A DNA stretch of 64,000 bases from Serratia sp. FDAARGOS_506 (GCF_003812745.1 NZ_CP033831.1:1860001-1924000); one strand, 5' to 3'; positions 10,566 through 22,302 are shown, numbered from the stretch's first letter. The notes: generated by a model from the letters alone, not told the origin. Program-made: numbers and translations.

Positions 10566-11846
10566 TTGTTTGACCGTTATGAAGCCGGTGAGCAGGCCGT
10601 ACTGGTTCATATCTATTTCTCGCAAGACAAAGATACGGAAGACCTCAACGAGTTCGAATCGTTGGTTTCCTCAGCCGGTGTCGAAGCTTTGCAAGTGGTG
10701 ACTGGTAGCCGCAAAGCCCCGCATCCGAAATACTTTGTCGGCGAAGGAAAGGCCGAAGAAATTGCAGATGCGGTGAAAGCCAGCGGCGCGTCTGTTGTCC
10801 TGTTTGATCATTCCCTTTCCCCGGCGCAGGAAAGAAACCTCGAGCGCCTGTGCGAATGCCGGGTGATCGATCGCACCGGGCTGATTTTAGACATTTTCGC
10901 CCAGCGTGCCCGTACCCATGAAGGTAAGCTGCAGGTGGAGCTGGCGCAGTTGCGCCACATCGCCACGCGTCTGGTGCGTGGCTGGACGCACCTGGAGCGG
11001 CAAAAAGGGGGGATTGGCCTGCGCGGGCCGGGGGAAACCCAGCTTGAGACCGACCGTCGCCTGTTACGCGATCGCATCAGCTTGATTCTGCGCCGCCTGG
11101 GGCGGGTAGAAAAGCAGCGTGAACAAGGCCGACGCGCGCGGACCCGCGCCGATGTGCCGACCGTATCGCTGGTGGGCTACACCAACGCCGGCAAATCCAC
11201 CCTGTTTAACCGAATAACGTCTGCCGAGGTGTATGCGGCGGACCAGCTATTTGCCACCCTGGATCCTACGTTGCGGCGCATTGACGTGCCGGACGTGGGG
11301 GATACCGTGTTGGCGGATACCGTAGGCTTTATCCGGCACCTGCCGCACGATCTGGTGGCCGCCTTCAAGGCGACGCTGCAGGAAACGCGCCAGGCATCTC
11401 TGCTGCTGCACGTCATCGACGCGGCGGATCCGCGCGTCGATGAGAACATCGAAGCGGTGAACACCGTGCTGGCGGAGATCGACTCGGATGAAATCCCTAC
11501 ACTGTTAGTGATGAACAAAATAGATATGCTGGACGATTTTGTGCCGCGTATCGACCGCAACGACGAAAACTTGCCGATCCGGGTGTGGCTGTCCGCCGCC
11601 AGCGGAGAGGGTATTCCGTTGCTGTATCAGGCGTTGACGGAGCGCTTATCGGGGGAGATCGCGCATTACGAATTGCGCTTACCGCCACGGGCAGGCCGTC
11701 TTCGCAGCCGTTTTTACCAGCTTCAGGCGATTGAAAAAGAGTGGAACGAAGAGGACGGCAGCATTGGCGTGGTGGTGCGAATGCCGATCGTCGAATGGCG
11801 TCGTCTCTGCAAGCAAGAACAGGACCTGATTGACTTTATCGTATGA
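10566..11846 (+). CDS. hflX: Ribosome-associated GTPase HflX (TTG start)
   Basis: A 426-residue Obg-HflX GTPase that splits stalled 70S ribosomes, notably after heat stress. It has an N-terminal nucleotide-binding-like domain with [10 protein letters not shown], a helical segment with [14 protein letters not shown], and the G1 motif GYTNAGKS at 204-211. DTVGF and NKID follow. The frame opens with TTG at 10566, giving [10 protein letters not shown], which matches the E. coli N-terminus. The non-ATG start suggests modest translation. It lies between hfq and hflK in the superoperon. Confidence 0.96.
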   Translation: MFDRYEAGEQAVLVHIYFSQDKDTEDLNEFESLVSSAGVEALQVVTGSRKAPHPKYFVGEGKAEEIADAVKASGASVVLFDHSLSPAQERNLERLCECRVIDRTGLILDIFAQRARTHEGKLQVELAQLRHIATRLVRGWTHLERQKGGIGLRGPGETQLETDRRLLRDRISLILRRLGRVEKQREQGRRARTRADVPTVSLVGYTNAGKSTLFNRITSAEVYAADQLFATLDPTLRRIDVPDVGDTVLADTVGFIRHLPHDLVAAFKATLQETRQASLLLHVIDAADPRVDENIEAVNTVLAEIDSDEIPTLLVMNKIDMLDDFVPRIDRNDENLPIRVWLSAASGEGIPLLYQALTERLSGEIAHYELRLPPRAGRLRSRFYQLQAIEKEWNEEDGSIGVVVRMPIVEWRRLCKQEQDLIDFIV

Positions 11847-11914
11847 TCATATCCTGTTACATTTATGCTTCGCGAAAGCCTGAAGTACCCAATCACAGAA
11901 TATGGAGCTAAAAC

Positions 11915-13165
11915 ATGGCGTGGAATCAGCCCGGTAATAACGGACAGGACCGCGACCCGTGGGGGAGCAGCAATAACAATGGCGGCAACTCTGGCGGTAA
12001 CAACAAAGGCGGTCGTGATCAAGGGCCACCTGATTTGGACGATATCTTCCGCAAACTGAGCAAGAAATTGAGCGGTTTCGGCGGGGGCAAAGGCTCCAAC
12101 AGCAATAGCGGCGGCACCGGCACCTCTGGTCCGGGCTTCAGCGGCCGCATTATCGGTATCGCGGCGGTTGCCGTGGTGGTGATTTGGGCCGCCAGCGGCT
12201 TCTACACCATCAAGGAAGCCGAGCGCGGCGTCGTGACGCGTTTCGGCAAGTTCAGCCACCTGGTGCAGCCGGGCCTGAACTGGAAGCCGACCTTCATCGA
12301 CGACGTGCGTCCGGTGAACGTGGAATCCGTGCGCGAGCTGGCGGCATCCGGCGTGATGCTGACCTCCGATGAAAACGTGGTGCGCGTGGAAATGAACGTG
12401 CAGTACCGCGTGACCAACCCGGAAGCGTACCTGTTCAGCGTCGTCAATGCCGACGACAGCCTGAGCCAGGCGACCGACAGCGCCCTGCGTGGCGTGATCG
12501 GCAAATACTCGATGGATCGCATCCTGACCGAAGGCCGTACCGTGGTGCGTAACGATACGCAGCGCATGCTGGAAGAGACCATTCGTCCTTACAACATGGG
12601 CATCACGCTGCTGGACGTCAACTTCCAGGCGGCGCGTCCACCGGAAGAGGTGAAGGCGTCGTTCGACGATGCGATCGCCGCGCGTGAGAACGAGCAGCAA
12701 TACATCCGTGAAGCGGAAGCGTACGCCAACGAAGTTCAGCCGCGTGCGAACGGCCAGGCGCAGCGTCTGCTGGAAGACTCCAAGGCTTATAAAGACCGTA
12801 CCGTCCTGGAAGCCCAGGGTGAGGTGGCGCGCTTTGCCAAACTGTTGCCGGAATACAAGTCCGCTCCGCAGATCACCCGCGAGCGTCTGTATATCGAAAC
12901 CATGGAAAAAGTGCTGGGCCATACCCGTAAGGTGTTGGTGAGCGACAAAGGCAACAACCTGATGGTGTTGCCGCTGGATCAGATGCTGCGCGGCCAAGGC
13001 GCGGCGCCGGAGAGCGGTAATAAGGATACCAGCCTGATTCGCCTCAATCCGAATTCTGCGCCGGCTGCCAACAGCAGCGCTCCGCGCACCAGCGGCGGTT
13101 CGATTATGGATCAGCGCCGGGCGAATGCGCAGCGTGACGACACCACTCGCGTAGGGAGAGAGTAA
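11915..13165 (+). CDS. hflK: FtsH protease modulator HflK
   Basis: A 416-residue SPFH (band 7) membrane protein that forms with HflC a large periplasmic cage around FtsH hexamers and limits access of membrane substrates. The first 75 residues are rich in Gly, Asn and Ser. One transmembrane segment (about 79-98) follows, then the SPFH domain with GVVTRFGKF, a long charged coiled region (about 245-300) and a Ser/Ala-rich tail. hflC begins 3 nt after its stop. FtsH, the partner, is encoded at the far end of this window. Confidence 0.96.
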   Translation: MAWNQPGNNGQDRDPWGSSNNNGGNSGGNNKGGRDQGPPDLDDIFRKLSKKLSGFGGGKGSNSNSGGTGTSGPGFSGRIIGIAAVAVVVIWAASGFYTIKEAERGVVTRFGKFSHLVQPGLNWKPTFIDDVRPVNVESVRELAASGVMLTSDENVVRVEMNVQYRVTNPEAYLFSVVNADDSLSQATDSALRGVIGKYSMDRILTEGRTVVRNDTQRMLEETIRPYNMGITLLDVNFQAARPPEEVKASFDDAIAARENEQQYIREAEAYANEVQPRANGQAQRLLEDSKAYKDRTVLEAQGEVARFAKLLPEYKSAPQITRERLYIETMEKVLGHTRKVLVSDKGNNLMVLPLDQMLRGQGAAPESGNKDTSLIRLNPNSAPAANSSAPRTSGGSIMDQRRANAQRDDTTRVGRE

Positions 13166-13168
13166 TCA

Positions 13169-14173
13169 ATGCGTAAGTCTTTTGTAGTTATTGTCCTCGC
13201 GGTGCTGGTGGTGCTGTACGCTTCGCTGTTCGTGGTGCAGGAAGGCCAGCGCGGCATCGTGCTGCGCTTCGGCAAGGTTCTGCGCGACGGCGAAAACAAG
13301 CCGCTGGTGTATGCGCCGGGTCTGCACCTCAAGATCCCGTTCATTGAGACCGTGAAGAACCTGGATGCGCGCATCCAGACCATGGACAACCAGGCCGATC
13401 GCTTCGTGACCAGCGAGAAGAAAGACCTGATCGTCGACTCCTATCTGAAATGGCGCATCAGCGACTTCAGCCGTTACTATCTGGCGACCGGCGGCGGCGA
13501 CGTCTCCCAGGCCGAAGTGCTGCTGAAACGCAAGTTCAGCGACCGTCTGCGTTCCGAAATCGGCCGCCTGGACGTGAAAGACATCGTGACCGACTCGCGC
13601 GGCAAGCTGATGTCCGACGTGCGTGACGCGCTGAACACCGGCACCGTGGGTGACGGCGAAGAAGTGGCGACCACCGAAGCCGATGACGCTATCGCCTCTG
13701 CGGCGGCGCGCGTCGAGCGGGAAACCACCGGCAAACAGCCGCAGGTGAACCCGAACAGCATGGCGGCGCTGGGCATCGAAGTGATCGACGTGCGTATCAA
13801 GCAGATCAACCTGCCGGCGGAAGTGTCCGACGCCATCTACCAGCGTATGCGCGCCGAGCGTGAAGCGGTAGCCCGTCGTCTGCGCTCGCAGGGCCAGGAA
13901 GAAGCCGAGAAGCTGCGCGCCAGCGCGGACTACGAAGTGACCCGTACTCTGGCGGAAGCTGAGCGTCAGGCGCGTATCACCCGCGGTGAAGGCGATGCCG
14001 AAGCGGCCAAGCTGTTCGCCAACGCGTTCAGCCAGGATCCGGACTTCTATGCCTTTATCCGCAGCCTGCGTGCCTATGAAGCCAGCTTCAAGGACAACCA
14101 GGACGTGCTGGTACTGAGCCCGGACAGCGATTTCTTCCGCTACATGAAGTCGCCTGATACCCTGCGCAAGTAA
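13169..14173 (+). CDS. hflC: FtsH protease modulator HflC
   Basis: A 334-residue SPFH partner of HflK. A single N-terminal membrane anchor (about 4-22, FVVIVLAVLVVLYASLFVV) is followed by EGQRGIVLRFGK, the SPFH domain, and a coiled segment of alternating Glu, Arg and Ala around 225-285. It follows hflK by 3 nt and is the last gene of the nnr-hflC superoperon, which is closed by a strong terminator just downstream. Confidence 0.96.
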   Translation: MRKSFVVIVLAVLVVLYASLFVVQEGQRGIVLRFGKVLRDGENKPLVYAPGLHLKIPFIETVKNLDARIQTMDNQADRFVTSEKKDLIVDSYLKWRISDFSRYYLATGGGDVSQAEVLLKRKFSDRLRSEIGRLDVKDIVTDSRGKLMSDVRDALNTGTVGDGEEVATTEADDAIASAAARVERETTGKQPQVNPNSMAALGIEVIDVRIKQINLPAEVSDAIYQRMRAEREAVARRLRSQGQEEAEKLRASADYEVTRTLAEAERQARITRGEGDAEAAKLFANAFSQDPDFYAFIRSLRAYEASFKDNQDVLVLSPDSDFFRYMKSPDTLRK

Positions 14174-14194
14174 GCGCGGCAGGCAATCTGATCG

Positions 14195-14220
14195 AGGGCC
14201 CGTTTACGCGGGCCCTTTCT
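14195..14220 (+). terminator. Intrinsic terminator after hflC
   Basis: The 8-bp GC-rich stem AGGGCCCG / CGGGCCCT with a 6-nt loop is followed by TTTCT. It marks the end of the nnr-hflC operon. yjeT starts 17 nt later. Confidence 0.8.
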
Positions 14221-14236
14221 CGTTTTTGGGGGATGC

Positions 14237-14437
14237 ATGAACTCAACGATTTGGCTGGCGCTCGGGCTGGTTCTGGTGCTGGAAGGATTAGGTCCGATGC
14301 TGTTTCCGCAGGCCTGGCGCAAAATGATTGTGGCGATGTCACAGTTGCCGGATGCGACGCTGCGGCGATTTGGCGGTGGAATAGTGGTTGCGGGCTGCGT
14401 GATCTACTACATGTTGAGCGGCCGCACGGGTCTTTAA
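14237..14437 (+). CDS. yjeT: Small inner-membrane protein YjeT (DUF2065)
   Basis: A 66-residue hydrophobic protein with two likely transmembrane helices: residues about 3-21 (STIWLALGLVLVLEGLGPM) and about 45-62 (FGGGIVVAGCVIYYML). A GGGGGA ribosome binding site is well placed. It matches YjeT of E. coli in sequence, size and position between hflC and purA. The function is not established. Confidence 0.9.
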   Translation: MNSTIWLALGLVLVLEGLGPMLFPQAWRKMIVAMSQLPDATLRRFGGGIVVAGCVIYYMLSGRTGL

Positions 14438-14532
14438 AGTCTAGACCAAAATTTATGCAATCGTATGCTAAAAGTGCTGAAAATCGAAAATTACGGTGGT
14501 AGAATCCATTTTTAAGCAATCGGTGATTTTGA

Positions 14533-15834
<1,302 letters not shown>

Positions 15835-15851
15835 TCAGGCTTTGCGGCATT

Positions 15852-15882
15852 AAACAAACCGGGCGTGTCCCGGTTTGTTTTT
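15852..15882 (+). terminator. Intrinsic terminator after purA
   Basis: A perfect 12-bp stem (15852-15863 with 15869-15880), loop CGTGT, runs into a T-rich tail. It separates purA from nsrR. Confidence 0.92.
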
Positions 15883-15952
15883 ATCCTGACTCCCTCCGAT
15901 TGCGGTTTCACGTCAAAAAATCCTTTCATAAACCCGCCTTAGGGCGCGGGAT

Positions 15953-15970
15953 TCGCTAAATAATTAGCGA
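15953..15970. repeat. Perfect inverted repeat upstream of nsrR
   Basis: TCGCTAA-ATAA-TTAGCGA, two perfect 7-bp arms around 4 nt, lies about 100 bp before the nsrR start. It resembles an operator more than a terminator. It is not the NsrR consensus; the bound protein, if any, is unknown. Confidence 0.5.
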
Positions 15971-16067
15971 CGAACTCTCCGGCTGGTTTATTATCCAATG
16001 AGTAATCTTTTGAATAGCGCCGAAAAGCGGCGTATCAGACGGGTAAAGTAATACCCAGAGGTAAGAT

Positions 16068-16493
16068 GTGCAGTTAACAAGTTTTACTGATTATGGCCTA
16101 CGGGCGTTGATCTACATGGCCTCGTTGCCGCAGGACAAAATGACCAGTATCTCGGAAGTAACCGAGGTTTATGGCGTGTCTCGCAACCATATGGTGAAGA
16201 TCATCAATCAGTTGAGCCGGGTAGGTTTTGTCACGGCGGTGCGCGGTAAGCATGGCGGTATTCGCTTGGGCAAACCGGCCGAGAGCATTCGCCTTGGTGA
16301 CGTGGTGCGGGCGCTGGAGCCGCTCGCGTTGGTTAACTGCAGCAGTGATTTTTGCCACATCACCCCTGCCTGCCGATTGAAGCAGGTGCTCCACCAGGGC
16401 GTACAGAATTTCCTTGAAGAGCTGGATAAGCATACGTTGGCCGATATGGTCGAAGACAATCCGCCGCTCTACAAGCTATTGCTTGTCGAATAA
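16068..16493 (+). CDS. nsrR: Nitric-oxide-sensing transcriptional repressor NsrR (GTG start)
   Basis: A 141-residue Rrf2-family repressor holding a NO-sensitive iron-sulfur cluster. The N-terminal winged helix includes [18 protein letters not shown]. The three cluster cysteines are C91, C96 and C102. Initiation is at the GTG at 16068, which yields the family start [18 protein letters not shown]. It precedes rnr by 59 nt, probably in one operon as in E. coli. A consensus NsrR site lies before ytfE in this window, so regulator and target are both present. Confidence 0.96.
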   Translation: MQLTSFTDYGLRALIYMASLPQDKMTSISEVTEVYGVSRNHMVKIINQLSRVGFVTAVRGKHGGIRLGKPAESIRLGDVVRALEPLALVNCSSDFCHITPACRLKQVLHQGVQNFLEELDKHTLADMVEDNPPLYKLLLVE

Positions 16494-16552
16494 AACGACG
16501 TTGAGAAGACAAGGCTCAACGTCATCCTGCTGATGACAACGGAGGAACCGCA

Positions 16553-19027
16553 ATGTCACAAGATCCATTCCTGGAACGAGAAGCAGAAAAATACGAATCC
16601 CCTATCCCCAGTCGTGAATATATCCTGGCCCATTTGGCGAAAAGAGAAACCCCGGCCAGCCGCGAAGAACTGGGCAACGAACTGGGCCTCAGCGGTGAAG
16701 AGCAGCTGGAAGCGCTGCGCCGCCGCCTGCGCGCCATGGAGCGCGATGGCCAGTTAGTGTTTACTCGCCGCCAGTGCTACGCGCTGCCGGAACGTTTGGA
16801 CCTGCTGCGCGGCACGGTGATCGGCCACCGCGACGGCTACGGCTTCCTGCGCGTTGAAGGCAGCAAGGACGATCTGTACCTGTCTGCCGAACAGATGAAA
16901 ATGGCGATCCACGGTGACGTGGTGCTGGCGCAGGCCTTGGGCGCGGATCGCAAAGGGCGCCGTGAAGCGCGCATCGTGCGCGTGCTGGTGCCGAAAACCA
17001 GCCAGATTGTCGGCCGCTTCTTCATGGACGCCGGTACCGGCTTCGTGGTGCCGGACGACAGCCGTCTGAGCTTCGATATTCTGATCCCGGCGGACAGCGT
17101 CAGCGGCGCGCGCATGGGCTTTATGGTGGTGGTGGAGCTGACTCAGCGTCCAACCCGTCGCACCAAGGCGGTCGGCAAGATCGTCGAGATCCTCGGCGAC
17201 AAGATGGGCACCAGCATGGCGGTGGATATCGCGCTACGCACCCATGAGATCCCGCATACCTGGCCGCCGCAGGTGGAAAAACAGGTGGCCGATCTCAGCG
17301 AGCAGGTGCCGGAAGCGGCCAAGAAGGGCCGTGTCGATCTGCGCAAGCTGCCGTTGGTCACTATCGACGGCGAAGACGCGCGCGACTTCGATGACGCCGT
17401 ATACTGCGAGAAAAAACGCGGTGGTGGCTGGCGCCTGTGGGTGGCGATCGCCGACGTCAGTTACTACGTGCGTCCGCGCACCGCGCTGGACGATGAAGCG
17501 CGCAGCCGCGGCAACTCGGTGTACTTCCCGTCGCAGGTGATCCCGATGCTGCCGGAAGTGCTGTCCAACGGGCTGTGCTCCTTGAATCCGCAGGTCGATC
17601 GCCTGTGCATGGTGTGCGAGATGACCATCTCCGCCCAAGGGCGCCTGTCCACGGCCAAGTTCTACGAGGCGGTGATGAGTTCGCACGCCCGCCTGACCTA
17701 CAATAAGGTGTGGCACATTCTGCAGGGCGATCAGGAGCTGCGCGAGCACTACCATCCGCTGGTCAAGCACCTGGAAGAGCTGCACGCGATGTACAAGGTG
17801 CTGGATAAGGCGCGCGCCGAGCGCGGCGGCATCGCGTTTGAAACCGAAGAAGCCAAATTCATCTTTAACGCCGAACGCCGCATCGAGCGCGTGGAGCCGA
17901 CGGTGCGCAATGACGCCCACAAGCTGATCGAAGAGTGCATGATCATGGCCAACGTGGCGGCAGCGCGCTTCGTCGAGAAACGCAACGAGCCGGCGCTGTA
18001 CCGCGTGCACGATCGTCCGAGCGACGACCATATCTCCGCGCTGCGCAGCGTGCTGAGCGAGCTGGGGCTGACGCTGGGCGGCGGCAACAAGCCGCAGCCG
18101 AAGGACTATGCGGTGCTGATGGATGAAGTGTCCGAGCGCCCTGACCACGAAATGCTGCAAACCATGTTGCTGCGTTCGATGAAGCAGGCGATTTACGATC
18201 CGGAAAACCGCGGCCACTTCGGCCTGGCGCTGGCGTCTTACGGCCACTTCACTTCTCCTATCCGCCGTTATCCGGATCTGGCGCTGCACCGCGCGATCAA
18301 ATATCAGCTGGCCAAAGAACACGGCGAGCCGAAAGAGCGCTGGACGCCGACCGGCGGCTGGCACAGCGAATTCGAAGAGATGCTGCAGCTGGGCGAACAC
18401 TGCTCGATGACCGAGCGCCGCGCGGATGAAGCGACGCGCAACGTCGCCGACTGGCTGAAGTGCGACTTCATGCAGGATCACGTCGGTGAAGTGTTCAGCG
18501 GCATCATCTCCAGCGTTACCGGCTTCGGCTTCTTTGTGCGCCTGAACGATCTGTTCATCGACGGGCTGGTGCACGTATCAACGCTGGATAATGATTACTA
18601 TCGCTACGATAATATCGGCCAGCGCCTGATCGGCGAGTCTTCCGGCACGGTCTATCGTCTGGGGGATACGGTGGAGATCCGCGTGGACGCGGTGCATATG
18701 GACGAGCGCAAGATCGACTTCGCGCTGGTGTCCAGCACCCGCAAAGCGCGCGGTGAAGGCAAAACCGAGCGCGATCGCGCCAAGAAGGGCGGCCAGCGTA
18801 CGCTGCGCGACAACGGTAACGCGGGGCGCGGCAAGCGCCGCGGTGGCAAACCGCCGGCTAACTTCGAACCGGACAGCGCCTTCCGCAAGCAGGATGACGC
18901 CAAACCCGCCGACAAGGTGAAGAAGGCGAAGAAGAAAGCCAAGAAAGCGTCCGACAAAACGCGGAAAATCGCGGCGGCGACCAAAGCCAAACGCGCAGCC
19001 AAGAAGAAAGGTGCCGAGCAGGCCTAA
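16553..19027 (+). CDS. rnr: Exoribonuclease R
   Basis: An 824-residue processive 3'-5' RNase that degrades structured RNA and acts in tmRNA-linked quality control and stress. Domains in order are an N-terminal helix-turn-helix (about 20-90), two cold-shock domains (about 90-230), the RNB catalytic domain (about 260-590), S1 (about 640-725) and a Lys/Arg/Ala-rich tail to the end. The RNB motif [15 protein letters not shown] holds the catalytic aspartates. An ATG with GGAGG is well placed. rlmB follows after 61 nt, the nsrR-rnr-rlmB order of E. coli. Confidence 0.97.
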   Translation: MSQDPFLEREAEKYESPIPSREYILAHLAKRETPASREELGNELGLSGEEQLEALRRRLRAMERDGQLVFTRRQCYALPERLDLLRGTVIGHRDGYGFLRVEGSKDDLYLSAEQMKMAIHGDVVLAQALGADRKGRREARIVRVLVPKTSQIVGRFFMDAGTGFVVPDDSRLSFDILIPADSVSGARMGFMVVVELTQRPTRRTKAVGKIVEILGDKMGTSMAVDIALRTHEIPHTWPPQVEKQVADLSEQVPEAAKKGRVDLRKLPLVTIDGEDARDFDDAVYCEKKRGGGWRLWVAIADVSYYVRPRTALDDEARSRGNSVYFPSQVIPMLPEVLSNGLCSLNPQVDRLCMVCEMTISAQGRLSTAKFYEAVMSSHARLTYNKVWHILQGDQELREHYHPLVKHLEELHAMYKVLDKARAERGGIAFETEEAKFIFNAERRIERVEPTVRNDAHKLIEECMIMANVAAARFVEKRNEPALYRVHDRPSDDHISALRSVLSELGLTLGGGNKPQPKDYAVLMDEVSERPDHEMLQTMLLRSMKQAIYDPENRGHFGLALASYGHFTSPIRRYPDLALHRAIKYQLAKEHGEPKERWTPTGGWHSEFEEMLQLGEHCSMTERRADEATRNVADWLKCDFMQDHVGEVFSGIISSVTGFGFFVRLNDLFIDGLVHVSTLDNDYYRYDNIGQRLIGESSGTVYRLGDTVEIRVDAVHMDERKIDFALVSSTRKARGEGKTERDRAKKGGQRTLRDNGNAGRGKRRGGKPPANFEPDSAFRKQDDAKPADKVKKAKKKAKKASDKTRKIAAATKAKRAAKKKGAEQA

Positions 19028-19088
19028 CCTGCCGCACATCGTTATCATCGGCCGGTTATCACCGGCCGCACGAATTTAAAAGAGCATC

Positions 19089-19820
19089 ATGAGCGAAATT
19101 ATTTACGGCATCCACGCCGTCAAAGCCCTGTTAGAGCGCGATCCGCAACGCTTCCTGGAAGTGTTTATCCTGAAAGGCCGCGAAGATCGCCGCCTGCAAC
19201 CGCTGATCGCCGAGCTGGAAGCGACCGGCATCGTGATCCAGGTGGCGAGCCGCCAGTGGCTGGATGACAAGGTTGAAGGCGCGGTTCACCAGGGGATCAT
19301 CGCCCGGGTGCGCGAAGGGCGTCAGTATCAGGAGAACGACCTGCCGGGTCTGTTGGAGAGCGTGGAAACGCCATTCCTGCTGGTGCTGGATGGCGTGACG
19401 GACCCGCATAACCTCGGCGCCTGCCTGCGCAGCGCCGACGCCGCCGGCGTGCACGCGGTGATCGTACCGCGCGATCGTTCCGCCCAACTGAACGCCACCG
19501 CCAAGAAAGTGGCCTGTGGCGCCGCCGAGAGCGTGCCGCTGATCCGCGTGACCAACCTGGCGCGCACGCTGCGTCTGCTGCAGGAAATGAACGTCTGGGT
19601 GGTGGGCACCGCCGGTGAAGCCGACCATACGCTGTATCAGAGCAAAATGACCGGCCCGATGGCACTGGTGATGGGCGCGGAAGGCGAAGGCATGCGCCGT
19701 CTGACCCGCGAACACTGCGACGAGCTGATCAGCATCCCGATGGCCGGTACCGTTTCTTCGCTGAACGTGTCGGTCGCCACCGGCATCTGCCTGTTCGAAG
19801 CGGTGCGCCAGCGCGGCTGA
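19089..19820 (+). CDS. rlmB: 23S rRNA (guanosine-2251-2'-O)-methyltransferase
   Basis: A 243-residue SPOUT methyltransferase that modifies G2251 in the peptidyl-transferase P loop of 23S rRNA. An N-terminal L30e-like RNA-binding domain (about 1-75) precedes the knotted SPOUT domain. The three signature motifs are [24 protein letters not shown] and [19 protein letters not shown], the last forming the knot and SAM site. It ends the nsrR-rnr-rlmB group and is followed by a weak hairpin terminator. Confidence 0.96.
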   Translation: MSEIIYGIHAVKALLERDPQRFLEVFILKGREDRRLQPLIAELEATGIVIQVASRQWLDDKVEGAVHQGIIARVREGRQYQENDLPGLLESVETPFLLVLDGVTDPHNLGACLRSADAAGVHAVIVPRDRSAQLNATAKKVACGAAESVPLIRVTNLARTLRLLQEMNVWVVGTAGEADHTLYQSKMTGPMALVMGAEGEGMRRLTREHCDELISIPMAGTVSSLNVSVATGICLFEAVRQRG

Positions 19821-19829
19821 TTCTCCTGG

Positions 19830-19850
19830 CGGGGGCCTTGTGCCCCCGTT
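19830..19850 (+). terminator. Candidate terminator after rlmB
   Basis: The 7-bp stem CGGGGGC / GCCCCCG with loop CTTGT is followed by only two T residues before AA. The stem is strong but the tail is poor. Confidence 0.5.
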
Positions 19851-19936
19851 AATTCCTCCTCTTGTGATCCCGCCTTCGGCAGAAATCTATGCGCCGACCA
19901 TACTTACTCCTGACGCTTTTCTCAGGGAGCACTCTC

Positions 19937-21565
19937 ATGGTCTGGACTACGCACACCGTTTTTAACCAACCCAAGCCGCTGGGCAACAGCAACCTGTTTC
20001 TCTCCGATACGCCGCTGCGCGAAGCGTTGCTGCGCGAACAGGGCGGCTGGGACGCCGAGGTATTGGCCTCGCTGGGCCAGCAGCTCGGTACCCAGGAGTC
20101 GCTGGAGCTGGGGCGTCTGGCTAACGCCAACCCGCCGGAGCTGCTGCGCTACGACGCCACCGGCCAGCGGCTGGACGACGTTCGCTTTCATCCCGCCTGG
20201 CATATTCTGATGCAGGGGCTGATCGCCAATCGGGTGCACAACCTGCCCTGGCAGGAGGATGCGCGCATCGGTTCCTTCGTGGCGCGCGCCGCGCGCTTTA
20301 TGCTGCATGCGCAGGTTGAGGCCGGCACGCTGTGCCCGGTGACCATGACCTTCGGCGCCACGCCGCTGTTGCTGCAGGCGTTGCCGGCCGAGTTTCGCAC
20401 CTGGCTGTCGCCGTTGCTGTCGGATCGTTATGACGCTCACCTGCTGCCGGGGGGGCAAAAGCGCGGCCTGCTGATCGGCATGGGCATGACGGAGAAGCAG
20501 GGCGGCTCCGATGTCTTGAGCAATACCACCACCGCCACGCCGCTCGGCGCGCGCGGGCCGGGTGAAGCCTACCGGCTTGTAGGGCACAAGTGGTTCTTCT
20601 CGGTGCCGCAGAGCGATGCGCACCTGGTGCTGGCGCAGGCCGAAGGCGGGTTGTCCTGCTTCTTCCTGCCGCGCATTTTGCCGGACGGTAGCCGCAACGC
20701 CATTCGCCTGGAGCGGTTGAAAGACAAACTGGGCAACCGCTCCAACGCCAGCAGCGAAGTGGAGTTTCAGGACGCCACCGCCTGGCTGCTGGGGGAGGAA
20801 GGTGATGGCGTGCGGCATATCCTGAAGATGGGCGGCCTGACCCGTTTCGACTGCTCGCTCGGCAGCCACGGCCTGATGCGCCGCGGACTGTCGGTGGCGC
20901 TGTATCATGCGCTACAGCGGCAGGCGTTCGGCAAGCTCTTGATCGAACAGCCGTTGATGCGCCAGGTCTTGGCGCGGATGGCGCTGCGGCTGGAAGGACA
21001 CACCGCGTTGCTGTTCCGGCTGGCCCGCGCCTGGGAAAGCCGCAGCAATGAGGGCGAGCTGATTTACAGCCGCCTGCTGACCCCGGCAGCCAAATACAGC
21101 ATCTGCCGCCAGGGCATGCCGTTCATCGCCGAAGCGATGGAGGTGTTGGGCGGTATCGGCTACTGCGAAGAGAGCGAGCTGCCGCGCCTGTATCGCGAGA
21201 TGCCGGTCAACAGCATCTGGGAAGGTTCCGGCAACATCATGTGTCTGGACGTGTTGCGCAGCCTGCACAAACTGCCGGGCGCGCTCGAAATGCTGCAGTT
21301 CGAACTGCAGCCGGTGCGCGGCCAGAATCGCTTGTTCGATCACGCCTGGCGGCAGTGGCAGCAGCGCGCCCGACAACCGAGTGAAGAGATGGGGCGGTTG
21401 TTGACCCAGCAGCTGTTCGACCTGTGCTGCGCCGCGCAGCTGCTACAGCACGCCAGCCCGCAGATTGCCGATGCCTGGTGTCACATGACGCTGGATCACC
21501 GTGGCGAGAGCCTGCTGTCGGCCGAGGTGTGCGAACTGCTGTTGAATCGCGCTATCGGCGGTTAG
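19937..21565 (+). CDS. aidB: AidB, acyl-CoA dehydrogenase-family alkylation response protein
   Basis: A 542-residue flavoprotein of the acyl-CoA dehydrogenase superfamily. In E. coli AidB is induced by Ada during alkylation stress and binds DNA non-specifically. The ATG at 19937 was chosen: it has AGGGAG 7 nt upstream and gives MVWTTHTVFNQP, matching the family. Central motifs include MTEKQGGSDV (FAD and substrate region), GHKWFFS and, near the C-terminus, EVLGGIGYCEESELPRLYRE and WEGSGNIMCLDVLR. I see no Ada box in the short upstream region. Confidence 0.95.
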   Translation: MVWTTHTVFNQPKPLGNSNLFLSDTPLREALLREQGGWDAEVLASLGQQLGTQESLELGRLANANPPELLRYDATGQRLDDVRFHPAWHILMQGLIANRVHNLPWQEDARIGSFVARAARFMLHAQVEAGTLCPVTMTFGATPLLLQALPAEFRTWLSPLLSDRYDAHLLPGGQKRGLLIGMGMTEKQGGSDVLSNTTTATPLGARGPGEAYRLVGHKWFFSVPQSDAHLVLAQAEGGLSCFFLPRILPDGSRNAIRLERLKDKLGNRSNASSEVEFQDATAWLLGEEGDGVRHILKMGGLTRFDCSLGSHGLMRRGLSVALYHALQRQAFGKLLIEQPLMRQVLARMALRLEGHTALLFRLARAWESRSNEGELIYSRLLTPAAKYSICRQGMPFIAEAMEVLGGIGYCEESELPRLYREMPVNSIWEGSGNIMCLDVLRSLHKLPGALEMLQFELQPVRGQNRLFDHAWRQWQQRARQPSEEMGRLLTQQLFDLCCAAQLLQHASPQIADAWCHMTLDHRGESLLSAEVCELLLNRAIGG

Positions 21566-21631
21566 GGAAAAGGGTGGCGCGCGGCGGCGAAAACCTTTTT
21601 AATTCAGCCTCACTCTGACAGGAAAATGCAC

Positions 21632-22030
21632 ATGGATATTCTCAGCGCGTTGGCAGCGTTCGCCTCTTATTTCTTCAGCGGTTTCGCCATGATTTTGGTG
21701 TTTCTGTTCGTCTATACCCGCATCACCCCGCACGATGAATGGACGCTGATCAAGGCCGATAATCAATCCGCTGCCTTTGCTTTCATCGGCGCCTGCCTGG
21801 GGTATGTGATCCCGTTGGCCAGCGCGGCGATCAACTCGATCAGCCTGCTGGATTACCTGCTGTGGGGCGTGGTGGCGCTGGTTGTGCAACTGCTGCTGTT
21901 CGCGGCCGTGAAGATCTACATGCCGCGCATCAGCGAAAAAATCGAAGCGAATCACCTGGCCGCCGGGATTTTCTTGGGGGGCGTCTCCGTCAGCGGCGGC
22001 GTGTTGAATGCGGCTTGCATGAGTTACTAA
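21632..22030 (+). CDS. yjfL: DUF350 inner-membrane protein YjfL
   Basis: A protein of about 132 residues with four predicted membrane helices: AFASYFFSGFAMILVFLFVY, AFIGACLGYVIPLASAAI, LLDYLLWGVVALVVQLLLFAAV and AAGIFLGGVSVSGGVLNAA. DUF350 family members of unknown function look like this. The ATG at 21632 is better spaced from AGGA than the ATG at 21626. It follows aidB and its stop codon overlaps the stop of convergent yjfN. Function is not established. Confidence 0.85.
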   Translation: MDILSALAAFASYFFSGFAMILVFLFVYTRITPHDEWTLIKADNQSAAFAFIGACLGYVIPLASAAINSISLLDYLLWGVVALVVQLLLFAAVKIYMPRISEKIEANHLAAGIFLGGVSVSGGVLNAACMSY

Positions 22031-22302
22031 AGGTATAAAATGGCCGAGGCGCGCCAGCCAAGCGGGTGCGCCTGTTCTTCCATCCGCAGGATGCGGTAAT
22101 AGCTGGCGCCGTGTTGGCCGGCGGTACGGGCGATGGTCTGCTCCGCCTCCTGTGGTGAACCGGGCAGATCGTTAAAGGTGATCTCGGCGATTTCACTGAG
22201 CGGCGTCACGCGATCGGCGGGCGCCAGCTCGGCGGACTGTGCGCCGGTGCTGAGCAGCCCTACCGAAAGCAGGAGGGAGGTGAGTGCGGCGGAGCGTTTC
22301 AT
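22027..22302 (-). CDS. yjfN: DUF1471 periplasmic protein YjfN
   Basis: A 91-residue secreted protein: a signal peptide (MKRSAALTSLLLSVGLLSTG...QSA) followed by one DUF1471 domain. The domain has the family signature HGASYYRILRMEE and the C-terminal ILYL. The gene matches YjfN of E. coli in size and position; that protein has been linked to activation of periplasmic DegP. It is convergent with yjfL, and their stop codons overlap (TAG at 22027-22029 on this strand, TAA at 22028-22030 on the other). Confidence 0.88.
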   Translation of the reverse strand: MKRSAALTSLLLSVGLLSTGAQSAELAPADRVTPLSEIAEITFNDLPGSPQEAEQTIARTAGQHGASYYRILRMEEQAHPLGWRASAILYL

